Source of the DNA: an uncultured Bacteroidota bacterium
GTDB taxonomy: Bacteria > Bacteroidota > Bacteroidia > NS11-12g > UBA955
Direction of reading: 5' to 3'
DNA: 7,009 nt
NCBI GenBank assembly: GCA_903959115.1
Contig: CAJBVU010000047.1
Coordinates: forward strand, 1 to 7,009
The position numbers were made by a program, and so were the translations under genes. Shown piece by piece: positions 1-6,048 of this stretch. How positions within the stretch are numbered: the stretch's first letter is position 1; every line of letters begins with the position of its first letter. The notes beneath the pieces are model-generated. The model was not told the DNA's origin, ran no database searches, and worked only from the letters and a program-made list of their open reading frames with translations.

Positions 1-732
1 GAATGGGCTAGCATCGACAATCTTTATCAAGGGACATTGGGTCCAAGAACGGCCATTACCACTTCGACTGACATTCACGGATACTTTTCTCAGAACATCA
101 ATCAAGCGGTTTCACTCAGTTTCCGCAAACATTTGGGTTTTGGCAAGAAGATTCAACTCAGTACCCCCGCAGATTCTCGTTATCCTGGACATGGCGAGGG
201 CACTTTGTGCGATGGCCTAGCGGGTGGAAATTACTTGGGCGCACATTGGCTTGGATTCTATGGGAAAGACATGGTAGCGGTGTTAGATCTGGACACCACA
301 ACGGAGGTTGAATCAATCACTTTGGGCGCTTTATCAGTGGAGCCCAGTTGGATTTTTGCGCCAACAGAAGTGCAGGTTGAAACCAGCAGCGATGGAAAGA
401 TTTGGGAACTTCATCCAATGCCATCGCAGCAAAGAACTACCGTTTCGAGCGACACCGTTATGTTTAGCGCAGGGAAATCGATGGTCAACAGAACTACACA
501 ACTTGGTAATACTCGCTACACTTTTGATGAGATTTGGGGTCGGAATGTCGCAAACAAACACATCCAATACACGGCAAATCTTCAACCGTCCAAAGATTCT
601 GTTATCAAAGCCCCACCCTTCCAAACCCGATATATCAGAATCACTGCCAAATGCAGAATGTCGTTACCGTCCGACCACCCCGGTGTGGGCAACCCCGCTT
701 GGATTTTTGTCGATGAGATTGTGGTGAAGTAG
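1..732 (+). CDS. C-terminal part of a GH20 hexosaminidase-like glycoside hydrolase with discoidin domain (5' partial)
   Basis: The reading frame is open from base 1 to the TAG at 730-732 (243 codons) and has no real start in the window; the TTG at 37 is only an internal in-frame codon. The first ~60 residues look like the end of a chitobiase/hexosaminidase C-terminal (Fn3-associated) region. Residues ~60-243 fit a discoidin (F5/8 type C) domain: a Y-P-G-H-G-E-G-T-L-C-D-G-L stretch, then W-L-G-F-Y-G-K-D-M-V-A-V-L-D-L, then S-W-I-F-A-P-T-E-V-Q-V, and at the end A-W-I-F-V-D-E-I-V-V. These blocks recur at the C-termini of Bacteroidota GH20 beta-N-acetylhexosaminidases, where the domain probably binds glycans outside the cytoplasm. 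The catalytic domain is not in the window, so the enzyme class is inferred from the tail alone; another carbohydrate-active enzyme with the same tail is possible. There is no T9SS sorting domain at this C-terminus. The next gene starts 151 bp downstream and is probably transcribed separately. Confidence 0.75.
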   Translation, partial: EWASIDNLYQGTLGPRTAITTSTDIHGYFSQNINQAVSLSFRKHLGFGKKIQLSTPADSRYPGHGEGTLCDGLAGGNYLGAHWLGFYGKDMVAVLDLDTTTEVESITLGALSVEPSWIFAPTEVQVETSSDGKIWELHPMPSQQRTTVSSDTVMFSAGKSMVNRTTQLGNTRYTFDEIWGRNVANKHIQYTANLQPSKDSVIKAPPFQTRYIRITAKCRMSLPSDHPGVGNPAWIFVDEIVVK

Positions 733-778
733 ACTCTATTTTATCGGGCTTTTTTTCTAGACGAATTAATATAGAACA

Positions 779-845
779 TCGACTTGTCTATAACTTTGAC
801 GAAGAAACTGTTACAGTGCATCAATGTCGACTTCACTATTGACGA
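779..845 (+). repeat. Imperfect direct repeat upstream of the LtaS-like gene
   Basis: TCGACTTGTCTAT at 779-791 recurs as TCGACTTCACTAT at 827-839. Both copies are followed by TTGACGA (796-802 after a 4-bp gap; 839-845 sharing one base with the first block). The copies start 48 bp apart and flank or cover the possible -7 box. The second copy also lies within a short inverted repeat (TCAAT 821-825, ATTGA 838-842). It could be a regulator site or a chance or decayed duplication; nothing in the window names a regulator. Confidence 0.45.
791..798 (+). promoter_or_regulatory. Possible Bacteroidota -7 box for the LtaS-like gene
   Basis: TAACTTTG matches the Bacteroidota sigma-ABfr -7 consensus TAnnTTTG and would start transcription near 803-806, about 80 bases before the ATG at 884. 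No clear TTTG -33 element is present at the usual ~20-bp distance, so the call rests on the -7 box alone. Confidence 0.3.
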
Positions 846-883
846 TTCACTGAACAGATTAATAGAAAAACGGGAATTCTAAA

Positions 884-2947
884 ATGCAAAAATTGAAAGC
901 ACTTACAAATTCAAATCTTTTCAAGCAAATGCTTTTTGCCTTTGGCATCTTGAGCATTTCTCGGTTGGTTTGGTTTGTGGCAAATGTTTTTTGGCTACCT
1001 CCAATTGGCATCGACGAGTATGTATATGCGCATTTGGTGGGCATTTACTTCGATATCCCCGTGGTTATCGGGTTGTTTCTTCCCGTTTGGATTTGGGTGA
1101 TAGGGGGTCATTCATGGAGAGATAGATTTCCAGCCATAAACCGAATATTATTTGTCATTTCTTCGATGACCGTGTTGATTTTCAATGGGATCGACACCGG
1201 CTATTCGCAGGTCACTGCAAAACGCAGTGGCTATGAGTTGTTTGATATTTTGGGCGACGATGCCAATCGTTTCGCGCCATATATAATTGACAATTGGTAT
1301 ATCATTTTGGGACTGGCCGCGATGGGGTATTTCATTTACCGGTGGGTTCCGATTCACGGCCAATATCCGGATATCAATTTTAGGATGAGGCCGCTGCGCG
1401 GCCTCATCGCCACGCTAACTTTTGCAGCAATCTGCCTGCTAGGCTTCCGCGGTGGGTTCCAACTCCGACCCCTTAGGGCCATCGATGCATCAAACTTTGT
1501 ACAGCCCGAAATCGCTCCGCTCGTCACCTCCACCCCACTGCAAATTATCAGCACTTGGAAACGCAATGGCCTGCCCAATTTTGAATTTGACATACAGTTT
1601 CCTGCAAATTCAGCAATCACTTCGGAACCAAAAACTTCTGCTTCCCAGCATTGGCTTTTTGACAATTCAACCGCCCTTTCGCCCTTCCCCATGTCGAGAA
1701 CCCTCGGCGGCGGCTGGGTACAACCCAATATTGTCGTGATTGTCGTTGAGAGCCTCGCCAGAGACTACACCGGGTTTGGCAATGGCACACAATTCACCCC
1801 ATACCTCGACCGCCTCGCCGCAGACCCAAACACCCTCTATTTCCCCTATTGCTATGCCAACGGCACCAAAAGCATCGAAATGGTGCCCAGTATTTTCTGT
1901 GGGATGCCCAGCCTAATGAGTGAATTCTATGTCACCTCGGCCTACGCAAGCAACAAAGTCAACAACGCCTACAAACTGGCCAAAGGATACAAAACCGCCT
2001 TCTTTCATGGCTCTAACAATGGCACAATGGGATTTCAGTCGTTCCTGAAACAAACCGGATTACAACAATATCACGGAATCGACCAATATCCATCGGACCT
2101 TTACCAACGCGACTTTGACGGCAACTGGGGCATTTTCGATGAACCGTATCTGCAACATTTCATTCGGTGTATGGACACCATGAACAATGGCAAACAACCC
2201 GTATTCGCTTCGGTATTTACCCTATCGTCTCACCACCCCTATACCATTCCAGAACCCTACTTAAACAAATTGCCTGGAACGCCAGAAACAGTGCAGCACA
2301 CCATTGCTTATGCCGACATCGCGCTGCACAAATTCTTTGAAACGGCCGCAAAAAAACCGTGGTTCGAGAATACAGTGTTCGTCATTACCGGTGACCATAC
2401 CAGTCATTCCGACAAAGAATATTTCTACAGTCAAAGCGGTCATTACGAAGTTCCATTTCTTATTTACGCTCCGGGAATCGACATCAAGCACATCAACGAA
2501 AAACCCAATCAAAGCGAAGAATTTCGCAATCCGCAGTTACGAATTAAAAAGCCTCAAACATTTACAAATCCTTCAAAAAATGAATGGGCCGACATTATCA
2601 ATACTGCCACCCAAAAAACCCTCTCACAATGCGACATCATCCCTACGCTCTGGAATCTCCTAGGCGCGAACAATCCACGATTGGGTTTCGGTAGAAGCGC
2701 GTTTGATCCGAATTACAAGGGATATTCAACCCACATCGACAAAGACCTGTATTACATCATCCAGTATCCTTTCGTCCTTGCGCTAGACCAACAAGGAAAA
2801 GTCGTTGATTATCACAAACAGCTGAGAAACAACAACAAAGCGCAGAAGTTGCCGTTATTAGGACCGCAATTTGAATGGATGCGGGCAACGCTGCAATGCC
2901 AAATGAAAGAGTACAGCTCGCGCATCAAACAAAATCGTTGGGAGTAA
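884..2947 (+). CDS. LtaS-like membrane-anchored sulfatase-fold phosphotransferase
   Basis: This 687-residue protein belongs by its motifs to the LTA-synthase/phosphoglycerol-transferase branch of the alkaline phosphatase superfamily. Five hydrophobic helices can be seen at about residues 12-36, 50-75, 85-101, 136-153 and 170-188, which would place the catalytic domain (from ~280) in the periplasm. Visible active-site elements are the metal-binding Glu289 in V-V-E-S, the candidate nucleophile Thr328 in N-G-T-K-S-I-E, W-G-I-F-D-E at 415-420, S-S-H-H-P-Y at 448-453, and Asp504-His505 in G-D-H-T, followed by H-Y-E-V-P-F-L-I-Y-A-P-G at 520-531. A Thr nucleophile, not the Cys or Ser of true sulfatases, points to phospho-transfer. 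About 50 residues (532-581) separate the A-P-G block from Q-C-D-I-I-P-T, longer than I expect for the family. The ATG at 884 follows an in-frame TAG at 863-865, and only a weak GGGA (872-874 plus A) could act as ribosome site. The substrate is unknown: Bacteroidota do not make classical lipoteichoic acid, so transfer of phosphoglycerol or phosphoethanolamine to an envelope glycan is only a possibility. Confidence 0.85.
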   Translation: MQKLKALTNSNLFKQMLFAFGILSISRLVWFVANVFWLPPIGIDEYVYAHLVGIYFDIPVVIGLFLPVWIWVIGGHSWRDRFPAINRILFVISSMTVLIFNGIDTGYSQVTAKRSGYELFDILGDDANRFAPYIIDNWYIILGLAAMGYFIYRWVPIHGQYPDINFRMRPLRGLIATLTFAAICLLGFRGGFQLRPLRAIDASNFVQPEIAPLVTSTPLQIISTWKRNGLPNFEFDIQFPANSAITSEPKTSASQHWLFDNSTALSPFPMSRTLGGGWVQPNIVVIVVESLARDYTGFGNGTQFTPYLDRLAADPNTLYFPYCYANGTKSIEMVPSIFCGMPSLMSEFYVTSAYASNKVNNAYKLAKGYKTAFFHGSNNGTMGFQSFLKQTGLQQYHGIDQYPSDLYQRDFDGNWGIFDEPYLQHFIRCMDTMNNGKQPVFASVFTLSSHHPYTIPEPYLNKLPGTPETVQHTIAYADIALHKFFETAAKKPWFENTVFVITGDHTSHSDKEYFYSQSGHYEVPFLIYAPGIDIKHINEKPNQSEEFRNPQLRIKKPQTFTNPSKNEWADIINTATQKTLSQCDIIPTLWNLLGANNPRLGFGRSAFDPNYKGYSTHIDKDLYYIIQYPFVLALDQQGKVVDYHKQLRNNNKAQKLPLLGPQFEWMRATLQCQMKEYSSRIKQNRWE
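1384..1408 (+). repeat. Perfect 11-bp inverted repeat with 3-nt loop inside the LtaS-like CDS
   Basis: GATGAGGCCGC (1384-1394) and GCGGCCTCATC (1398-1408) are exact reverse complements separated by TGC. Eight of the eleven pairs are G-C, so both DNA and mRNA could form a stable hairpin. It covers codons 167-175, the basic cytoplasmic stretch (R-M-R-P-L-R-G) just before the fifth membrane helix. No T run follows, so it is not an ordinary intrinsic terminator. Confidence 0.85.
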
Positions 2948-2952
2948 GTCAA

Positions 2953-5595
2953 TTACACCCTAAATCCTATTCCACCCGATGCCATATTTGGTTTCACTAC
3001 CGTGCTAAACTCTTCCACATCCTCAAAAGTGAGGGTTTCGATGGCCTTCTTTGTGTACTTCGACTTGGATAAATCGCTCAATCGCAAATGCTGATTCCGA
3101 ATCGCCTCCTCAATCACCTTGCGAACCGCTCTACCATTACCAAAATACTTATCGCGCGTTTTATACATAAAGTCGATGTATTTCATCAAATGATCCGATG
3201 CTTTAGGCTCTGGAATGATATTGTGATCGCGCAATTGATTCAAAGCAATGGTATACAAATCGTCCGCGCTGTAATCCTTAAAGTGGAAAACGCGATCGAA
3301 ACGCGACTTCAAGCCCGGATTCGACTCCATGAATTTCTCCATGTTCTGGGTATACCCCGCCGCAATTACAATAAACTCACCACGCTTATCCTCCATCCGC
3401 TTCAATAACGTCTCAATCGCTTCCCTACCAAAATCATTGCTGCCGCCATCGCTCAAACTATAAGCCTCATCGATAAACAATACGCCACCCATCGCTTTAT
3501 TGATCAACTCCGATGTCTTGATGGCTGTTTGACCCACATATCCGCCCACAAGTCCCTGCCTGTCGCATTCCACCAAATGACCTCGCTCCAAAATACCCAA
3601 GGCTTTATATACCTGAGCCAAAATCCTCGCTACAGTGGTTTTACCTGTACCTGGGTTTCCACTAAACACACTGTGTAATGAGAACGATTTTCGAACATCC
3701 TTGCCCAAACTCTTGTAAAAACGAACCAACTTTACGATTTCCTCGATGTCGTGCTTCACCTGATCCAAGCCAATCATTCCACGCAATTTCAGCATCGCCT
3801 CGCGCAACAAATCCTCATCAATTGGAATTTCAGGCAGTATACCCTCGTGCAAAGCAAAGATTTTCTTGAGGTCCACGTCGGTAATAGTCGATAAGGCTGC
3901 CGCGTCCAAATTCTCAGGATGATCCGTTTTCATGATACGCAAACCCAAATTCATCTTAGCCTCATCCACCATTGAATTCACCAATCGGGCATTGCCAAAG
4001 AACTTATCACGATCCCTGAATTTATCGGTCAAATACTTAGTGAACAATACCTTAGATTCAGAATTGAAATTCACCATTCGCTTACTGGCAGCAAACTCTG
4101 CAATTTTCACCAATTCTTGGGGTGTGTAATCCGGGAAATCGTACTGCATCACAAATCGAGATTTTAGGCCTGGATTGGACTCCAAAAAGGCATCCATTTC
4201 TTCGGGATAGCCCGCCACAATGATTGCGATATCCGTAGCATCGGAAAGTTCCTTCAACAATATTTCAATGGCCTCTTTACCAAAATCTTTGTTGTCTTCG
4301 TCCTTGCGAGCCAGAGCATACGCCTCATCGATAAACAAGATTCCGTCCTTAGCCTTCTTAATTGCTTCCTTGGTTTTGGGTGCTGTCTGTCCGATGTATT
4401 CCGCTACCAAATCACTGCGGTCCACTTCCACCACGTGGCCTTTCTTCAACAGCCCCATCTCCTTGTAAATCTTGCCTAACAAGCGAGCAACAGTGGTCTT
4501 TCCAGTTCCAGGATTGCCCTTAAATACCGCGTGCAAATTGATTTTATCGGTTTCATCAAATCCCTTTTCACGTCGCAATGCAACGAAACGCAAATAATCA
4601 GAATACTCCCGAATTTTCATCTTGATAGGATCCAATCCCGTGAGTTCATCCAATTCATGCATCACCGCATCGATGCCCAAAGGGGTAGAAATTGGCTTAG
4701 ATTCCTCATCATTATTGGCAATTTCTCCGCCATTTAATTCTTCAAAATCCTCCAAATGGACATACTCAATCTGAGTTAATGGAACAAAATCCTCTTCGTG
4801 CGCAGCGACATAATCATCGCCAATTTCATAAGGCACTTGAGCCAACATATGGTCCATGAAGATCACTTCGGCATAGTAATCGCCTCGACTCCAAGTCCCA
4901 ATCACATCGCTGCCCCATCCTATGGTTACAGTAAATATATCTTCCTCCGGTTTTACGATAAAAATCTTAGATACAGTACCTTTCAAATACCCGCTCGAAG
5001 TACGAAAGTTAAATAGCAACTCAATTGAAAGATCTTTTGCCTTACGTGTCAAATTACTCAAATTCAGTTCGATCCACACATAACGCGTGCTCATTGCATT
5101 AAAAACAGTATAATACTTGCGGTCGGTCAATGCAGTATCCACCGAGTTGGACTCATATAACTTTACGGTATCAATTTTAAAATAGGGATTGGTCGCATTG
5201 CGCATCACCCCAACATTCTGAATGATAAACGTCTTGGATGATAACAATTCGTCGTTTACATAGGCCTCCCAACGATAAATCCCCTCCTTCCAATAAACAC
5301 CCGGCGTTTTTACCCCCCAACCCTCGCGGATATAAACCACAGATTCATCCGGATTCACCGTGCGATCACAGTTTAAAAAGCAGATTTCATTGTTTTTTTC
5401 ATCGATACAACGCATCCGCAAACTCAACGACCATGCTTCTTCGTCAAATCTTTTATTGTACAACGACACTTCGCAGTACACATAGGCGACCTCCATTTCT
5501 TCAAAAACGGTCCGGTATTTTTTGGTATTATTTGCCAACCACTCGATGCTTGAGTAAGTCTTGATGTCGCGAAATTTAAACTGAGTAGTATTCAT
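2953..5595 (-). CDS. Tandem CbxX/CfqX-type AAA+ ATPase with duplicated N-terminal beta-rich module
   Basis: The 880-residue protein has no signal peptide or membrane helix and should be cytoplasmic. Residues ~20-129 and ~150-260 are two diverged copies of one beta-rich module; shared marks are Y-x-T-V-F-x-x-M, then Y-V-Y/W, and a G-W-G block followed by a G-x-Y strand. An acidic linker (~262-305) follows. AAA module 1 (~318-555) has Walker A G-N-P-G-T-G-K-T (360-367), pore-loop-like Y-I-G-Q-T-A-P-K-T (400-408), Walker B ending D423-E424, A-G-Y (461-463), G-L-K-S-R-F (476-481, candidate Arg finger R480) and sensor-2 G-N-A-R (534-537). Module 2 (~608-838) repeats this: Walker A 646-653, pore loop 686-694, D709-E710, G-L-K-S-R-F 761-766, G-N-G-R 819-822. 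Both sites look intact. The family includes CbbX (Rubisco activase), SpoVK and mycobacterial EccA, ring-forming remodellers of protein complexes. No Rubisco, sporulation or type VII secretion gene is nearby, so the target is unknown. The ATG at 5593-5595 has no clear Shine-Dalgarno; the stop lies 5 bp from that of the convergent LtaS-like gene. Confidence 0.9.
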   Translation of the reverse strand: MNTTQFKFRDIKTYSSIEWLANNTKKYRTVFEEMEVAYVYCEVSLYNKRFDEEAWSLSLRMRCIDEKNNEICFLNCDRTVNPDESVVYIREGWGVKTPGVYWKEGIYRWEAYVNDELLSSKTFIIQNVGVMRNATNPYFKIDTVKLYESNSVDTALTDRKYYTVFNAMSTRYVWIELNLSNLTRKAKDLSIELLFNFRTSSGYLKGTVSKIFIVKPEEDIFTVTIGWGSDVIGTWSRGDYYAEVIFMDHMLAQVPYEIGDDYVAAHEEDFVPLTQIEYVHLEDFEELNGGEIANNDEESKPISTPLGIDAVMHELDELTGLDPIKMKIREYSDYLRFVALRREKGFDETDKINLHAVFKGNPGTGKTTVARLLGKIYKEMGLLKKGHVVEVDRSDLVAEYIGQTAPKTKEAIKKAKDGILFIDEAYALARKDEDNKDFGKEAIEILLKELSDATDIAIIVAGYPEEMDAFLESNPGLKSRFVMQYDFPDYTPQELVKIAEFAASKRMVNFNSESKVLFTKYLTDKFRDRDKFFGNARLVNSMVDEAKMNLGLRIMKTDHPENLDAAALSTITDVDLKKIFALHEGILPEIPIDEDLLREAMLKLRGMIGLDQVKHDIEEIVKLVRFYKSLGKDVRKSFSLHSVFSGNPGTGKTTVARILAQVYKALGILERGHLVECDRQGLVGGYVGQTAIKTSELINKAMGGVLFIDEAYSLSDGGSNDFGREAIETLLKRMEDKRGEFIVIAAGYTQNMEKFMESNPGLKSRFDRVFHFKDYSADDLYTIALNQLRDHNIIPEPKASDHLMKYIDFMYKTRDKYFGNGRAVRKVIEEAIRNQHLRLSDLSKSKYTKKAIETLTFEDVEEFSTVVKPNMASGGIGFRV

Positions 5596-5822
5596 AATCG
5601 TTTGATATAAAATTAGATGACAACCAAATGCGTTTAAGGGTTGCTCACAATCAGCAAAATGAGGCTTTCAACGAATTTGGTTTGATGCAATATCTGTAGA
5701 AAGAATGAAATAATTTTTTCTTTCCGATGAAATATGTAATAAATGTGATGTGACATGCAAATATTCCCGAGATGAATAAATTCCCGAAAATTTGTTGTAT
5801 TTTTGCACCTCCGATACGGAAA
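5596..5822. other. AT-rich divergent intergenic region between the AAA+ gene and the tRNAs
   Basis: This 227-bp gap must hold the promoter of the AAA+ gene (leftward) and that of the tRNA pair (rightward). I see no credible small gene. For the leftward promoter no good TAnnTTTG box is visible, only a TAATTTTA near-match about 20 bases before the ATG. There is a 7-bp inverted repeat, GAAAGAA at 5699-5705 and TTCTTTC at 5718-5724, and an 8-bp direct repeat ATTCCCGA at 5763-5770 and 5780-5787 just ahead of the tRNA -7 box. Each is short enough to be chance in such AT-rich DNA. Confidence 0.5.
5798..5805 (+). promoter_or_regulatory. Likely -7 box of the tRNA-Arg/tRNA-Pro transcript
   Basis: TATTTTTG fits the Bacteroidota -7 consensus TAnnTTTG exactly and is followed by CACC. 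It places the transcription start near 5810-5813, about ten bases before the mature tRNA-Arg at 5823, a usual layout for a tRNA leader. A matching -33 TTTG is not evident ~20 bp upstream; the TTTG at 5791-5794 is too close. Confidence 0.55.
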
Positions 5823-5896
5823 GACCTCGTAGCTCAGCTGGATAGAGCAACTGCCTTCTAAGCAGTAGGTCACAGGTTCGAATCCTGTCGGGGTCG
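5823..5896 (+). tRNA. tRNA-Arg (anticodon UCU)
   Basis: A complete cloverleaf can be folded. The acceptor stem GACCTCG (5823-5829) pairs with CGGGGTC (5889-5895) with one T-G pair; D stem GCTC/GAGC (5832-5835, 5845-5848); anticodon stem ACTGC/GCAGT (5850-5854, 5862-5866) around the loop CTTCTAA; T stem ACAGG/CCTGT (5872-5876, 5884-5888) around TTCGAAT. The anticodon TCT at 5857-5859 reads AGA and probably AGG arginine codons. The discriminator is G5896 and the next bases are CCC, so the CCA end is not encoded and must be added by tRNA nucleotidyltransferase. It is 18 bases upstream of tRNA-Pro and almost surely cotranscribed with it. Confidence 0.97.
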
Positions 5897-5914
5897 CCCA
5901 GTATTGAGAAATCT

Positions 5915-5991
<77 letters not shown>

Positions 5992-5999
5992 CTTTCAAC

Positions 6000-6031
6000 A
6001 AAAAAGCCCTCGCACAGCGAGGGCTTTTTTT
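6000..6031. terminator. Symmetrical (bidirectional) intrinsic terminator between the tRNAs and the T9SS protein gene
   Basis: GCCCTCGC (6006-6013) and GCGAGGGC (6017-6024) form a perfect 8-bp GC-rich stem with loop ACA. It is flanked by six A (6000-6005) on the left and seven T (6025-6031) on the right, so it reads as an intrinsic terminator in both directions. It ends the tRNA transcript from the left and the minus-strand gene, whose stop is at 6049-6051, from the right. Confidence 0.93.
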
Positions 6032-6048
6032 ATCTATATCAATTTCAA

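Larger units (their letters stand above)
733..883. other. Intergenic spacer between the hydrolase fragment and the LtaS-like gene
   Basis: This 151-bp AT-rich stretch holds no gene. It contains a T run (750-756) just after the upstream stop without a convincing stem before it, a possible -7 box at 791-798, and an imperfect direct repeat at 779-802 and 827-845, which are listed separately. Confidence 0.6.

Noticed and set aside
37..39. TTG as start codon of the first gene
   Set aside because: The same frame is open to base 1 and the protein clearly begins inside a domain, so this is an internal codon of a gene cut by the window edge.
308..727. Plus-strand open frame of 139 codons in another frame of the hydrolase fragment
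   Set aside because: It lies wholly inside the discoidin-domain frame, and its composition (many Arg, Pro, Ser, Cys) is that of a shadow frame.
740..760. Terminator after the hydrolase gene (GGGC followed by seven T)
   Set aside because: No upstream arm pairs with the CGGGC before the T run, so there is no hairpin I can support.
1384..1408. Intragenic hairpin as an intrinsic terminator or attenuator
   Set aside because: The stem is strong but no T run follows on either strand, and the coding frame continues through it to an intact catalytic domain.
1354..1728. Minus-strand open frame of 124 codons inside the LtaS-like gene
   Set aside because: It is fully overlapped by a gene with clear catalytic motifs, and its translation shows no recognisable domain or low-complexity-free pattern of a real protein.
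2953..5595. Naming the AAA+ protein CbbX, SpoVK or EccA
   Set aside because: These share the ATPase family, but each name implies a client (Rubisco, sporulation, type VII secretion) for which there is no evidence here, and the double-module layout differs.
5699..5724. Inverted repeat GAAAGAA/TTCTTTC as a terminator or regulatory hairpin
   Set aside because: Seven A/T-rich pairs around a 12-base loop in an AT-rich spacer are weak and near chance; no gene ends there.
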